From positions 124,001 through 188,000 of the forward strand of contig BJKQ01000001.1 of NCBI GenBank assembly GCA_006538405.1: 64,000 bases of DNA. The letters are read 5' to 3'. This DNA comes from Hansfordia pulvinata (taxonomy: Eukaryota > Ascomycota > Sordariomycetes > Xylariales). The position numbers were made by a program, and so were the translations under genes. The notes beneath the pieces are model-generated. The model did not search any database, had not been told where the DNA came from, and saw nothing but the letters and a program-made list of their open reading frames with translations. Shown piece by piece: positions 33,560 through 44,379 of this stretch (within the stretch, counting starts at the first letter, position 1; each line of letters begins with the position of its first letter).

Positions 33560-34409
33560 GCGGCGCTGAGGTTTTGAGCTGAGGCATGCCCAACTCAGAG
33601 CCAGGGGGACGGAAACACAAGCAAATGGGCCAGCAGGGCTTTCTTCATACAGGGCTGGTTCGATTTGGACGCACCATGTGCATCTTGGAGGAGGTCACAA
33701 TCGACTCCAAAGTCCCAGAGTCCGTGTCGAGGTCGCCTTGGATGAATCTTTCCTCAACCTGTATTGCCGACGAATTTGATGTCTGCAGTGTCCGCAGTAG
33801 AACACGGGTATGACGAAGGGGGCTACGAAGGGTTATTGTGTTACCAGGTTATTGAGAGAGGATATCAGATAGCGAGAGAACAAACAAGACGCAAATGCTT
33901 TCTTCCTCTCATGTATCTATGAGTCCTGGGGAGACGGACAGGTGTGTCAAAGCGACGTGAGATGCAGGCGGGTCTGCTTGAGAAAGAAACACGCAAAGCA
34001 CCCCGGATAAGGAAACAGACGAGTCAAACAGGCGGCGGGGCAGCTATGGCTTAGCGGCCTCTGCTGCAGTGTACAGTGGCTCGGCCTCCCCCAGATGACG
34101 TACTGGATCGCCTGGAGCAGGCACCTGCAGTAAAGCCAGTGGAGGCTTCCAGGGTCGGCGCGTTCCAGCCGCCTGGGCAACACCCACCCGAAAAAGTTGG
34201 GAAAGCACCAAATGGGACACAACGTCAACAATCACGCCTCTCCGCTATCACCAACCGCCACGCCCTCGGCTGCCCACCCTCACACCAGCCACACCACTAT
34301 CACTCCCGCTTCATACACTGTATGCTCAATGGCACCGGTGCCGCGGTAGGCCTACACCATCGCCCCGGACACATGGGCGGGTCACCTCGCCCTTCGCGTC
34401 CCAGCAACA
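33560..34409. other. Intergenic region
   Basis: No gene seen. It holds the 3' end of the FtsJ-like gene and the promoter and leader of uvsD. Confidence 0.6.
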
Positions 34410-36930
34410 ATGGACGACGACTTCTTCTCCGACGACGAGTTCGACACCTTGAACGACGTCGCCCTCCAGGAGCTCGAGAATAGCGCCATACAGTTCACCC
34501 AGGGTGCCCCCAAGCCCACCGTCAACAACTACGGCCAACCCGCCCCGCCCCGCGGCCAAACCAAAGACCATACCCACGACGCCCAGCACGCCCAGCATGC
34601 CCAGCATGTCCAGCACATCGACCTGGATGGCGATGCTTCGTATGCCTTTGACGACGATGACGCCTTAGACGACCAGGACACGATTTGGGACCCCCAGCCC
34701 CAGCCCCAAAATCAGACCGCCTACCCCCACGCCTACCGACAGCCGGTTCCCGTTGAGCACCTGCGCCCCCAACCCATCAACCCCCTCGGCGGCCCGACTC
34801 AGAACCGCATGCCCCCGCCGCCCCCGACCCTCTCACGAGCTGCCGCCCCTCCCGTGCCCTCGCGGTACCATGCCTCACAAGCCCCTCGCCCCTCCGCGGG
34901 GCCTCGCGTGCAGAGATGGAGGCCCTGCAGGCCCAGGTTCTCGATCTGCAGTCGCGCCTGACAACCAAGGACGGCGAGACGGCCATTGTCCGCGGTCGCC
35001 TCGAGAAGCTACGCCTCGACCATGAGCGCGAGCTGCACGCCCTCCGCAAGCACGCCGCCGACGAGATTGCCCGCCAGGAGCGCGCGCTCGAGCTCGCCCG
35101 TGCCACCGAGCGCAACACCACCACCGAGCTCGAGTTCACCCGCCGCGACCTGCAGGACGAGCTGGCCCGCGCCAAGCGCAGAGACCCCGCCGACGCTTCC
35201 GCCGCCACGGCCACGACCCCCAAGAGAAACGCCGCCGCAAAGTCCTGGATCGTCCCGGACGGCTTCGAGAATGTCGAGATGGCCGTGAGCCCCAGCAAGG
35301 GCCAGAGGGGCCGAAGTGCGGGCGGCGCCGTGGCCAACGTGGTCGTCGAGCCGCCCGCCCGCTTGACGCGGACCCCGACCAAGGGCAACAAGAGGAAGCG
35401 CCAGACCGTCGACAGCCCCGTCCTGCCGCTCGACCTCCACTCGGACGATACGTTGCCGGTGGAGGAAGAGCCGATGTCAAAGAACGTGGCGCATTTCACG
35501 AGTCCGCCCCCAAAGACGCTGCCCTTTGATGTAAGTCACTGCACATCCATTCCGGGGCGCAGCATTTGTCCCTTGCAGCTGAACGGGACACTCCATCCTT
35601 TTGCCCACTCAATTCTTGATAGCAACTGACACGCTCGCACGCAGTACCTGACCATCATCCTCAACCACAGCTCCGCGCGGGGCCAGTGCCTCGTGTTTGA
35701 CTACTTGGCGGGGTTCTCCCTCAAATCCAACCCGAAGCGAAGCTTGGCGACGGCACTGTACGAGAAGTTGGCAGCCATCGGCAGGCCGGCCAACCCCATG
35801 CGCCTACCCATTGAGTTCTGCGAGTTGGTGATTGGGCTGTGGGACGCGTGTCTGAAGGACAAATGCGTGAGTACCCCTTTTCGCCCCCTTTTCTGCCCCC
35901 GCACCACTGACGTCGGTCTGACACCTTTCAGCTCGCGCCCATTAAGGACCTCCTATCTCTCGTTTCCATCACGCTGCAGCTCAATACGGCCGCCGTGGCC
36001 CCTTACATCGCCCCCTCGCTCCTCCTCAGCGCCCAGAGCAGCTGCTACGAGGTGGGCATCCCGCGCTTCAATAACCATCACCCCGGCGACCCGACCGATC
36101 CAGCCTGGGCGCTCTATGCCACACACATCCCCACGACTCAGATCCTATCCCTGTTGCACCTGACGGCACTGGGATGCGCCGCCGCCTCGCCTCCCATCAC
36201 CGCCGGCGCCGCCGCCGCCGGTACAACTCCTCCGCTGCAAGACTTCTGGAGCCAGGTGCACGCACACTTTGTCTTGATGCAGATCAGCCAGCGCCACCCC
36301 GTGCGCGACTTCCTCCTCGTCCTCGCCCTCCTGCGCACTTCCGTCTTCGAGTCCAGCATCGGCCCCATCGTCCCGGACATCACGCCTCGCGAAGTGGCCG
36401 TTTCGCTGATCGAGCGCACGAGCTTCCACCTCGTCGAGGTCCCGCGTGCGTGGTCCCTGAGCGCCCCGGAGCTCCGCCACGTCCGCGCCGCCATCCTGCG
36501 CACCCTGGCCGCCTTCAGCGCCTCCCCCTTCGGCCTCGCCCAGCTCGCCGCCCACGACTCCCTGGTGCCCCGCCTCGTCTCGCTGCTCTGCGCGTGCGTC
36601 GATGAGCTGTACGGTGGCGATATGAGCATGGCGTCAGCAGGTGGCGGGGCCGGCACCGGCAACGGCGACAGCCTGCAGGACCTGGTCACCGGCACGATGC
36701 TCCTGCTGCACGCCGTGGTGACGGACCCGCGCACCGCCGGACTGATCGACCTGCCCGCGCGGCTGGGGCGCAGCGTTGGCGGGGTGCAGAAGTACCGCCT
36801 GGGGCTGGCGCGCATCAACTTCGCCGAGGACCTCGTCAGCGAGGAGACGGCCGAGCTGGCTCATGAGCTGCTGGAGCTTGCCGTCACCGAGGAGGAGGGC
36901 GCAGAGCTTGGCGCTTTCTTCGGGGGTTGA
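34410..36930 (+). CDS. uvsD: ATRIP/Rad26/UvsD-type DNA-damage checkpoint protein
   Basis: Exons 34410-35530, 35645-35866 and 35932-36930, about 780 residues. The family is the regulatory partner of the ATR kinase in the nucleus. It recruits ATR to RPA-coated single-stranded DNA. The acidic N-terminus 'MDDDFFSDDEFDTLNDVAL' resembles the RPA-binding end of these proteins. A coiled coil runs at about residues 168-260 ('MEALQAQVLDLQSRLTTKDG' onward, with heptads 'LRLDHERELHALRKHAADEI'). The second half is a helical-repeat domain ('QILSLLHLTALG', 'VHAHFVLMQISQRHPVRDFL'). A basic 'NKRKRQ' may be an import signal. The frame shifts at the G4 run 34898-34901. One extra G gives 'PRPSAGASRAEMEALQAQ'. 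Introns have GTAAGT and GTGAGT donors. Assignment rests on pattern, not a search. Confidence 0.75.
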
Positions 36931-39533
36931 CCGCGAGACATGGCGCTTTCCTCTATTGTTTATTCATCGGGACGGCGTTTGGACCTGGTATGCATGGCAT
37001 CCCATATTGAATTTAGTTTACGGGGCGGCATCGGTGTGTTAGGCGGCTTGTCGGCGCCGGTGTACTTGTACAGACATCATGATACCCATCTGTAACTACC
37101 TTACGTGTGCTTTGAAATTGAAATCATTTACGTAAAACAGTCCGATAGCAACCGTGCCGTGCATCTTATTTCCAAAGGGAGGGTAATCGCCAATATCCTG
37201 TGAACCCTTGTTCCCGGGCGAGGACAGCGTTGGCTGCTGGCCGGAGCACGCGAATGCCACCACACAAACGGACACGCAGCGAAGCCAGTCAGCCACCGCG
37301 TCGCACCGATGGCAGCGCAACGCCACGATGCCTGCTTGGTCTGCCGTACACGAGCGAGCCCGTCTTGTCATCCAGGCGCGAGGGCGCCGCGCGTACTGGG
37401 CGAAGCACGATCCCGCCCAGGTCGCCGGGTGCGTGGCGGATTGGCATGTGAAAGCCACCGCAGGCGGGCGGGCCAACGCAGAGCCCACGAATGGGATTCT
37501 GCGCTGCCCGGGCGGGCGGACCCAGGGCCAATCAGGCTCGGGCGGGCGGTGCGGGACAAGCAACTGCTGGGGCTGGGGGGTCATCTGTGGCGGATCTCAT
37601 GCGTGCTTGAGCTCTCGCGCGTGCATGGTTTCGCAGCGTGTGTTTGAAGCGAATATTCTCGACGCAAGCCAGCGAGCCATGCGCGTTGTGAGGAGATCTT
37701 GAAGCCTGTACCGAGAGCACAGTCGGATTGGCACCTTGGTAACGAAAGCTGCACGGATCGGGCTGGCCTGGGTCATGGCATTGTTGAGAGCGCCAAGACA
37801 ACCGGCGCGGGTCCATGTGGACCTCTGTTGCGAGGTAGCAGGCCTGGTGTCCACGCAACCGGCTCAACGTTCGCAGCCTTGAGGCGCAGAGCTACTGTCG
37901 AACGATGCATCGATTTCGATTATCGTCAGATCGTTGTCCGACCTAGTTGATTCAATTATCAGAAAGAGAACCCTGTAGACTGAAAGTCAAGAGCCAAGGA
38001 AGGCAGGTGAAGCATTTTGATGTCAGCCGTCGCAGGTGGGGTGGAGGCAAGATTCTGCCCCAGACGGGATTGTTGAACCTGGCCACCCGGGCTGGCATGG
38101 GCAATGGACCCTTTGACGATATGACGTGGGGAAGGGTCCCCCGGATGCGATATGACGGCAGCAGCCCCGATGAAGCTAAAGTCGACGCAAAGTCAGTCGA
38201 GCACGCACGCCCCATGCCCCCATCTTTTCTAGACGCGGCGGGCGCCGGGTTTTCTTCCTTGCCGGCGACTCAGCGACGAGAAACCTGCAGCGCCGTCCAC
38301 TCCGCGCTTGCAGTGTGATGCTCTGACGTAGGTGATTCCCAGTTGCGGAAAAGACGAATTCTTGCAAGGCGCACCCCCAGGGCCAGTTATGGGATAACTG
38401 GCGGGCGAGTTTCGCTCATCGGGGGTTTGGCCACGAAATGATTTTGATAATTACAAGTTACAGACAATGCGGAGCGGTTGTGCCGGGACAGCAAGACGAG
38501 GACGAGTGGACGTTTACGGAGTATGCGTGGCCCTCGTAACGGTGGCAGAAGCAGGCCGGATCAGTGAATGATCGTCGCGCGCACGCTGGACAGGGTTGCA
38601 GTGGCACTGGTGCGACGGCACGTGAGGGCGAAGAATATTGCAGATTAGCGAGCGATGAATGGCCGCGGCGGAGGAGAGCAGTGATCTGTGAATCTGTGGG
38701 AGCAGAACTGAACGTCCGGGCAGCCGAACCGCGGAGGCACAAGTTGGGCCAGAAGCGGGTCCGCTGAGCGCCCCAGCTCGAGCTTCAAAGTACGAGGTGA
38801 GTACCGGTCGGCCCGCTCTTGCTGCCCATCCGATGCAGTTCTGCACAACCTAAGCCCGGCACATCCATGTGCCGTAGAAGTACCTCGAGAGTACCGCACT
38901 GCAGCTAAAGCCCGGTCGCGCCTGCGCCCTCCTCTTCCCGGTTCTGCTGCTCGTCTCTGCTGCGCCTTCCTCATCATCGCCAACTTTCGCCGCACCTTCT
39001 TCTACGTCTCGTCCACCAAGCACAGGTAGATCTAAGTACCAGATCTCACACAGCAAAGCGGCGGGCCTACTCGATTCTACAGCCGAGTACATATAGTACT
39101 GACTCTCCAGATCGTGAGTGCCCAGCTCGAATTTGTTCGATTTTTGTCTTCGATTTGTTCTTCCGGCCGCTTGTATACCCGTACCTCCGCGCTGGGCGGA
39201 CTGGATTTGTCCCAGATCCCCCAACCACCTCCCCTGTCCGACTTCACCTCATCACCCTCCTCTGCAGAGCCTCGGCCAACCGCAGCTGAGCCCCTCCTGT
39301 CGCCACCCACCTCTCGTTGCTCTTCGCCCATCCTATGCCGCCGCTGCCCTGTCCACACAACCTTCCCTGGACCACCTCGGCCCTCGCGCCAACGTCATCC
39401 CACTGACCTCAGTTCTAAGACCCTCCATCGACTGCCCGACACCGCCCTTCGTGCGCCCACAACCACCGCGTGCGCCTTCTCCGCGCGCGTATCCAGCTCG
39501 CGCTCCGTCGCGTCGCCAACAACCTCAGCCATC
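36931..39533. other. Long intergenic region and CDS1 leader
   Basis: 2.6 kb with no supportable gene. Open frames at 37.2-37.8 kb overlap on both strands and lack domain-like composition. From about 39200 to 39533 the sequence is C/T-rich leader of the CDS1 gene. Confidence 0.55.
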
Positions 39534-41067
39534 ATGTCCAAGTCGCGCAGAGGCGTCCGCTTCCCCAACGGCCGCGGTGCCAACGGCCTCGGCGCCGAAG
39601 GCCGCCGGCCCAGCGTCAGCGGCAGCGAAGATGGCTCCGGGTCCCCCGTCCGCACCCGCCACGCCTCGCAGCACCTCGACGGCATCAGCGAGGTCGGTCT
39701 CTCCGCCGCAGGAATCCCGTTCACAAGGTAAAGCAGAATACTGACATGCCCAGAAATCCCCCAACGGCGAGAACGCCGCGCGGAATGGCCAGCAGAACCA
39801 ACAACCCCCGCCCTCCGACTACGAAAAGAAGAAGACAAACTTCCTCGTCCGCGCCTTCTGGACCCTCGTCATGATCGGCATCTTCTTCGGCACCCTCTTC
39901 GCCGGCCACATTTACATCATTGGCACCATCACCGTCGTCCAAATCGTGTGCTTCAAGGAGGTCATCGCCATTGCCAGCGTCCCCACTAAGGCCCGCGACC
40001 TCAAGGCCATCAAGAGCCTCAACTGGTACTGGCTGTCCTCCACCATGTACTTCCTCTACGGCGAGACCGTCATCTACTACTTCAAGCACATTGTCCTTGT
40101 CGACAAGATCCTGCTGCCCCTCGCCACGCACCACCGCTTCATCAGCTTCATTCTTTATGTCACGGGCTTCGTCTTCTTCGTCGCAAACCTGCGCGCCGGT
40201 CACCTCAAGTTCCAGTTCACCAACTTTGCCTGGACGCATATGGCCCTCTACCTCATTGTCGTTCAGGCCCACTTCGTCATGAACAACGTCCTCGAGGGCA
40301 TGATTTGGTTCTTCCTGCCCGCTGCCCTCGTCATCAGCAACGACATCTTCGCCTACCTCTGCGGTATCACCTTCGGCCGCACCCAGCTCATCAAGCTGTC
40401 TCCCAAGAAGACCGTCGAGGGCTTTGTTGGCGCCTGGATCTGCACCGGCATCACTGCTTTCATCCTCACCAACCTGCTCATCCGCTCCAAGTACTTCATC
40501 TGCCCCGTCAACGACCTCGGCGCCAACGTCTTCACCGGCTTGGACTGCGAAGTCAACCCCACTTTCCTCAAGCAGAAGTACTCTCTGCCCGATCTCTACT
40601 TCCTTCCCGAGGGCACCGACTTTTCCTTCATGATGGAACCCGTTCAGATCCACTCCATGGTGCTCGCCACCTTCGCTTCGCTCATCGCGCCTTTCGGTGG
40701 TTTCTTCGCTTCGGGCCTGAAGCGCACGTTCAAGATCAAGGACTTTGGCGACTCCATCCCCGGCCACGGCGGCATGACTGACCGCATGGACTGCCAGTTT
40801 ATCATGGGCTGCTTCGCCTTCATGTACTACCACAACTTTGTTGCTCAGCACAAGGTCAACGTCGGCACTGTCCTCGAGATGGCCATCACCGGCCTGTCCC
40901 TAGACGAGCAAACCGAGCTGGTCCGCGGTGTCAGCCGTTACCTTGAAAACCAGGGCACCTGGGGGCCTGAGGTAAGTTACAATCTCAATATATATGGCAA
41001 TGTCTTTACTAACGATGTGACCCAGGTATTGGAGTGTCTCGACAAGGCCCTGCCATTGCGTCGGTAG
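39534..41067 (+). CDS. CDS1: Phosphatidate cytidylyltransferase (CDP-diacylglycerol synthase)
   Basis: Makes CDP-diacylglycerol from phosphatidate and CTP at the ER membrane, the branch point to phosphatidylinositol and other phospholipids. Exons 39534-39692, 39754-40971 and 41026-41067 give 472 residues, close to the usual fungal length. The hydrophilic N-terminus is Ser/Gly-rich. Several membrane segments follow ('FWTLVMIGIFFGTLFAGHIY', 'ILYVTGFVFFVANLRAG', 'MALYLIVVQAHFVM', 'IWFFLPAALVISNDIFAYLC'). The family signature near the C-terminus is complete: 'SGLKRTFKIKDFGDSIPGHG' followed by 'GMTDRMDC', with the metal-binding Asp residues. Also typical is 'LSPKKTVEGFVGAW'. The last intron (54 nt, TACTAAC branch) has no stop in frame, so retention would add 18 residues. 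The first donor is GTCGGT, chosen because it alone keeps phase. No frame break. Confidence 0.95.
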
Positions 41068-42726
41068 GCGCAACTGACTGTTGTATCTTTATTGAGGAGT
41101 TGAAAATGAGAGGGTAGGAGAACCGTGCGCGTCTAGTCTACCCTGCGACATGTTTGTAATAAAATCTCCACTGCGCGCAGACTGTTTAACATTCTTTCCT
41201 CCCGAGGTGAAAAGTCGCAAGGCCGAGGTAGGGAGTCGGGTGAAAATGGATTCAACTCTTGATGGGCCAGGTGCGGAGGGGATGCATCGAGTTGGTGATG
41301 GATGAGGCGGATCATCGGCACCTCGTCTCGGCTCGATTCTCTCTGAGGCGCGTTGGCCAGCTTTGCTTTCTTGTTTCCTAACGAGTCATGACCTATGTTC
41401 TTGCTGTTGCTAGTGATACCACTCTGTTCACTGCGCCATACCGATCTTGCTGCTCGACATGTCTGGGCATGTCAAAATCTTCACATTGATTAGAATCGGT
41501 CGTGGCTTGTGCAACTTCAGCTCCATCAGAAACCTCAAAACTCGCGCGGTGACGGTGACACTCGCGCAATCGCTCATCCACGTTTAGGATTTCAATAGCT
41601 GGCTCGGTGACCTGTCCGGCCTATCAGGGCTGATGACTTGCATTCTCATCGTGAAGACGAGCTTACACTAGAGCTGCACATCACGATCTGCTTTCTGTTC
41701 CTATACGTCTGTCAGTGGGGGCCATTGAAGCCGTTCCAGTTCCCCCCGTCGCTCCCAAGGCGGCTGTTCACCTGCACTACACTCGACCATGACGATGAAG
41801 CGAGAGTGGTTTCTGCTTCCCGAGCCGTGTGCGGTGCTGACGTCCATAGCCGCAGTGGCTCTGCCGCTGTGCACGATTTCAATTTCAGCAGCGCAGGACA
41901 CACATGCCAATATGTCTAACGAACATCGGAGCAGGCGCCATGTGTGGGCGCAGGCATGGTGCCAGTTGGGCAAGAGCGCCCCCCCCCGCGCCTGCGTTTG
42001 GAAAAGCAGGAGGTCGACGGCAGCGCCTTTCCAGCTCGGTTGATCTCAGCTTGGTCGTCTTTCCTCCGTGTTCATTCTTTCCCACCGCCCCCCACCCCTC
42101 CCTCAACATCTCTTCCTTTCTTCCCACCCGCCTCGTGCCATCCATCCTCGGGCTGGCTTCATCTTCTGGCTCTCTCTCGTTCGTGAGAGCATCTCCAGCC
42201 TCCCTCCCAATCATAGTTCGGGCTCGCCGCCTTCCTCACCAGGACCTATGGGCCTAGGGCCCGTGCCATCTTTCTCGGAAAAGCGCCCTATCTCTACCTT
42301 GCCGACGCGTCAGGTCTTGTGGCCGCCCTCCCACCACGACTGTGGAGTACAGCCCAACGTCCCCCGCCAAAAGAGTCACTCGCAGCAGCATACCAGCTCG
42401 TACGTACATGCCCAAGCCTTGCCTATGCCACAGGAATGACAGGCTGCTTACCAACTTCAAGTCACCAGTCTGTCTTCACTGGACAGTCACCTTCCACATC
42501 CACTCGAAATTAGGACTGCTGAGGCGTGGCCGTCGCTCCGAAACGTTCTGTACGTTGGACTGTTTTCACCGGCTTCTCTGGTTCTACATTTCCCCGTTTC
42601 TATCTGATGGAGAACGTAGCTAATGAGTCTAGTTGTACTTGTTGCCCCTGGGCGATCCCCTTCATCGAAATTCCTCCGTTCACGGCCACGAACTGCGCAA
42701 TTGGGTCACCTCTTCCAATTTACACG
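41068..42726. other. Intergenic region
   Basis: No supportable gene. The open frame of the next gene extends back to 42526, but the protein-like part begins at 42727. The C/T-rich stretch 42060-42240 is probably promoter or leader. Confidence 0.5.
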
Positions 42727-44379
42727 ATGGCATCCACGGGCATGAAGCGGTCCAATTCCATCGACGAAGTGGACTCAGTGAAGAAGCCCAAAGCCGACGA
42801 CGACCGTCTTATCACTGACGATGACCAAGTGGAACAGGATCAGCTCACTCTGAGGTCATTTGGACAGTCATTTACCTCTAAGTACAGCTTCGAGGATTCA
42901 CACCCGGTCCCGGGGGGTCCAGCTGCCAAGTTGAAGCCCATAAATCTGTCTCCTATCATTTTGAGCTCGAATGGAGAGGTTTCTGTCGACAATGAATACG
43001 GCATAAAGCATGGCTGCTTCACTCAGGAAGAGCTTGATTCTTGTTACGGTGACGACCTGCGACTGCACAGACACTTGATTTGCGGCAGGCCGGGCGGACG
43101 TTACCCTCGGGACCCCGAACGAGATGAACTGAACACGGATCTTGAGATGAAGCACTGGAGGCCGCTCAGAGAAAGGTCTTTCGACCGAAAAGTACACATA
43201 CGCCTGAAAACATTACTTCGGCCACCTTTGAGACACCGATTTTCGTTGACGGTGGATTGGTCCAAGCGCTCTGACACCGGGCCCCTTGATCAGAAATCTG
43301 TTGAGCTGGTCACAGGAAACTCAACATATCGGAGTCAAATGACAGCGGACGACTGTCTTCACTGGAGGTACCTCATGGGACTATTCATGAGGCGAAAGCA
43401 TGTTCCCGACGCGGTTCGAACTGCCCTCTTGAAGGAGCTGACAAATTATGATATGCGACTCTCGTTTCGGGACAACTATGCTTGGAAAATGCTTCAGATA
43501 CGACCCGTCAACTGGTTCTGGTACGAGGTCACTCGGACCGGCGAGTTGATGACTGTCCCCGATGAAGTCCTTGCTTTGGCAGCGAAGAACAACGTCACTC
43601 ACTTCTGGGCCACCAGGATACAATGGCAGCACAAAAAGGACGAAGAAGACCCCTGGTCAATGTCAGGGAACGGCGGCGAGGTATTCGATTGCGTCAGCAT
43701 TCGTGGCCCGTCGGAATATCCTGAACTGAGCGGGATCGAGATCCCGCCCATCGAGTCGGACTTGTGCCGATGGAAGAGAGATGAGATTTGGCCGTTGGCG
43801 CAGGCACCCCGCAAGGACAACGATGAGACTGTCGTATCTAAAGTGGAATCGTCCAACTTGTCAGGAGCTGTGGAGGATGGTGTCCAACGCTCTACGCAGC
43901 GACGAACACAGTCCACGACCCAATCGACTCTCATGAATTCGGCATCTGGCACTCGAATTGGATCTCTAAATGACCGACCATTCGCTGGCTCGCGGAGCCA
44001 AGTCGAGACTTCTTCAATCGATTTGAGATCAACGTCCCCGGAAAGGGCGGCCCATGCCAGTTCGTTCTCCAGTCAGCCGTCACAGAAGTACGACCACCGG
44101 TCTGTTTCTGAAAGCAGCCGGGAGTCGCATCTTTCACCTTCGGAACCATCAGCTACAGCGATCGTTGATGTCATTCCTGGTCCCTCGGCTACTGTCAAGA
44201 CCGAATCGCCTTCGGAGACCTGTGCAACTACTTCTGGTCATTTAATCAGTGCAGCTGAAGATTCCCAACGCTCACTCCAGGGTATAGCTGCCGTCAAAAC
44301 TGAGGTGGCACAGGAAGACCTCAATAATTCCGATGACTTCAAAGATTTCGAAGACTTGATGGTTCAGCTGGCCAGATGA
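42727..44379 (+). CDS. Unrecognised 550-residue protein
   Basis: Start chosen at MASTGMKRSNSIDEVDSVKK. An upstream in-frame ATG at 42526 would add 67 residues of poor quality. The N-terminus has a basic 'VKKPK' followed by acidic residues. Residues about 60-400 look folded and rich in Trp, Tyr and Arg ('DLEMKHWRPLRERSFDRKVH', 'CLHWRYLMGLFMRRKHVPDA', 'VNWFWYEVTRTGELMTVPDE'). I do not recognise the domain. From about 420 on it is Ser/Thr-rich and disordered, with two textbook sumoylation motifs ('TVKTESPSE', 'AVKTEVAQED') and an acidic end 'SDDFKDFEDLMVQLAR', which resembles an activation or interaction helix. A nuclear role is possible but inferred. The frame is intact and intronless. Confidence 0.7.
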   Translation: MASTGMKRSNSIDEVDSVKKPKADDDRLITDDDQVEQDQLTLRSFGQSFTSKYSFEDSHPVPGGPAAKLKPINLSPIILSSNGEVSVDNEYGIKHGCFTQEELDSCYGDDLRLHRHLICGRPGGRYPRDPERDELNTDLEMKHWRPLRERSFDRKVHIRLKTLLRPPLRHRFSLTVDWSKRSDTGPLDQKSVELVTGNSTYRSQMTADDCLHWRYLMGLFMRRKHVPDAVRTALLKELTNYDMRLSFRDNYAWKMLQIRPVNWFWYEVTRTGELMTVPDEVLALAAKNNVTHFWATRIQWQHKKDEEDPWSMSGNGGEVFDCVSIRGPSEYPELSGIEIPPIESDLCRWKRDEIWPLAQAPRKDNDETVVSKVESSNLSGAVEDGVQRSTQRRTQSTTQSTLMNSASGTRIGSLNDRPFAGSRSQVETSSIDLRSTSPERAAHASSFSSQPSQKYDHRSVSESSRESHLSPSEPSATAIVDVIPGPSATVKTESPSETCATTSGHLISAAEDSQRSLQGIAAVKTEVAQEDLNNSDDFKDFEDLMVQLAR

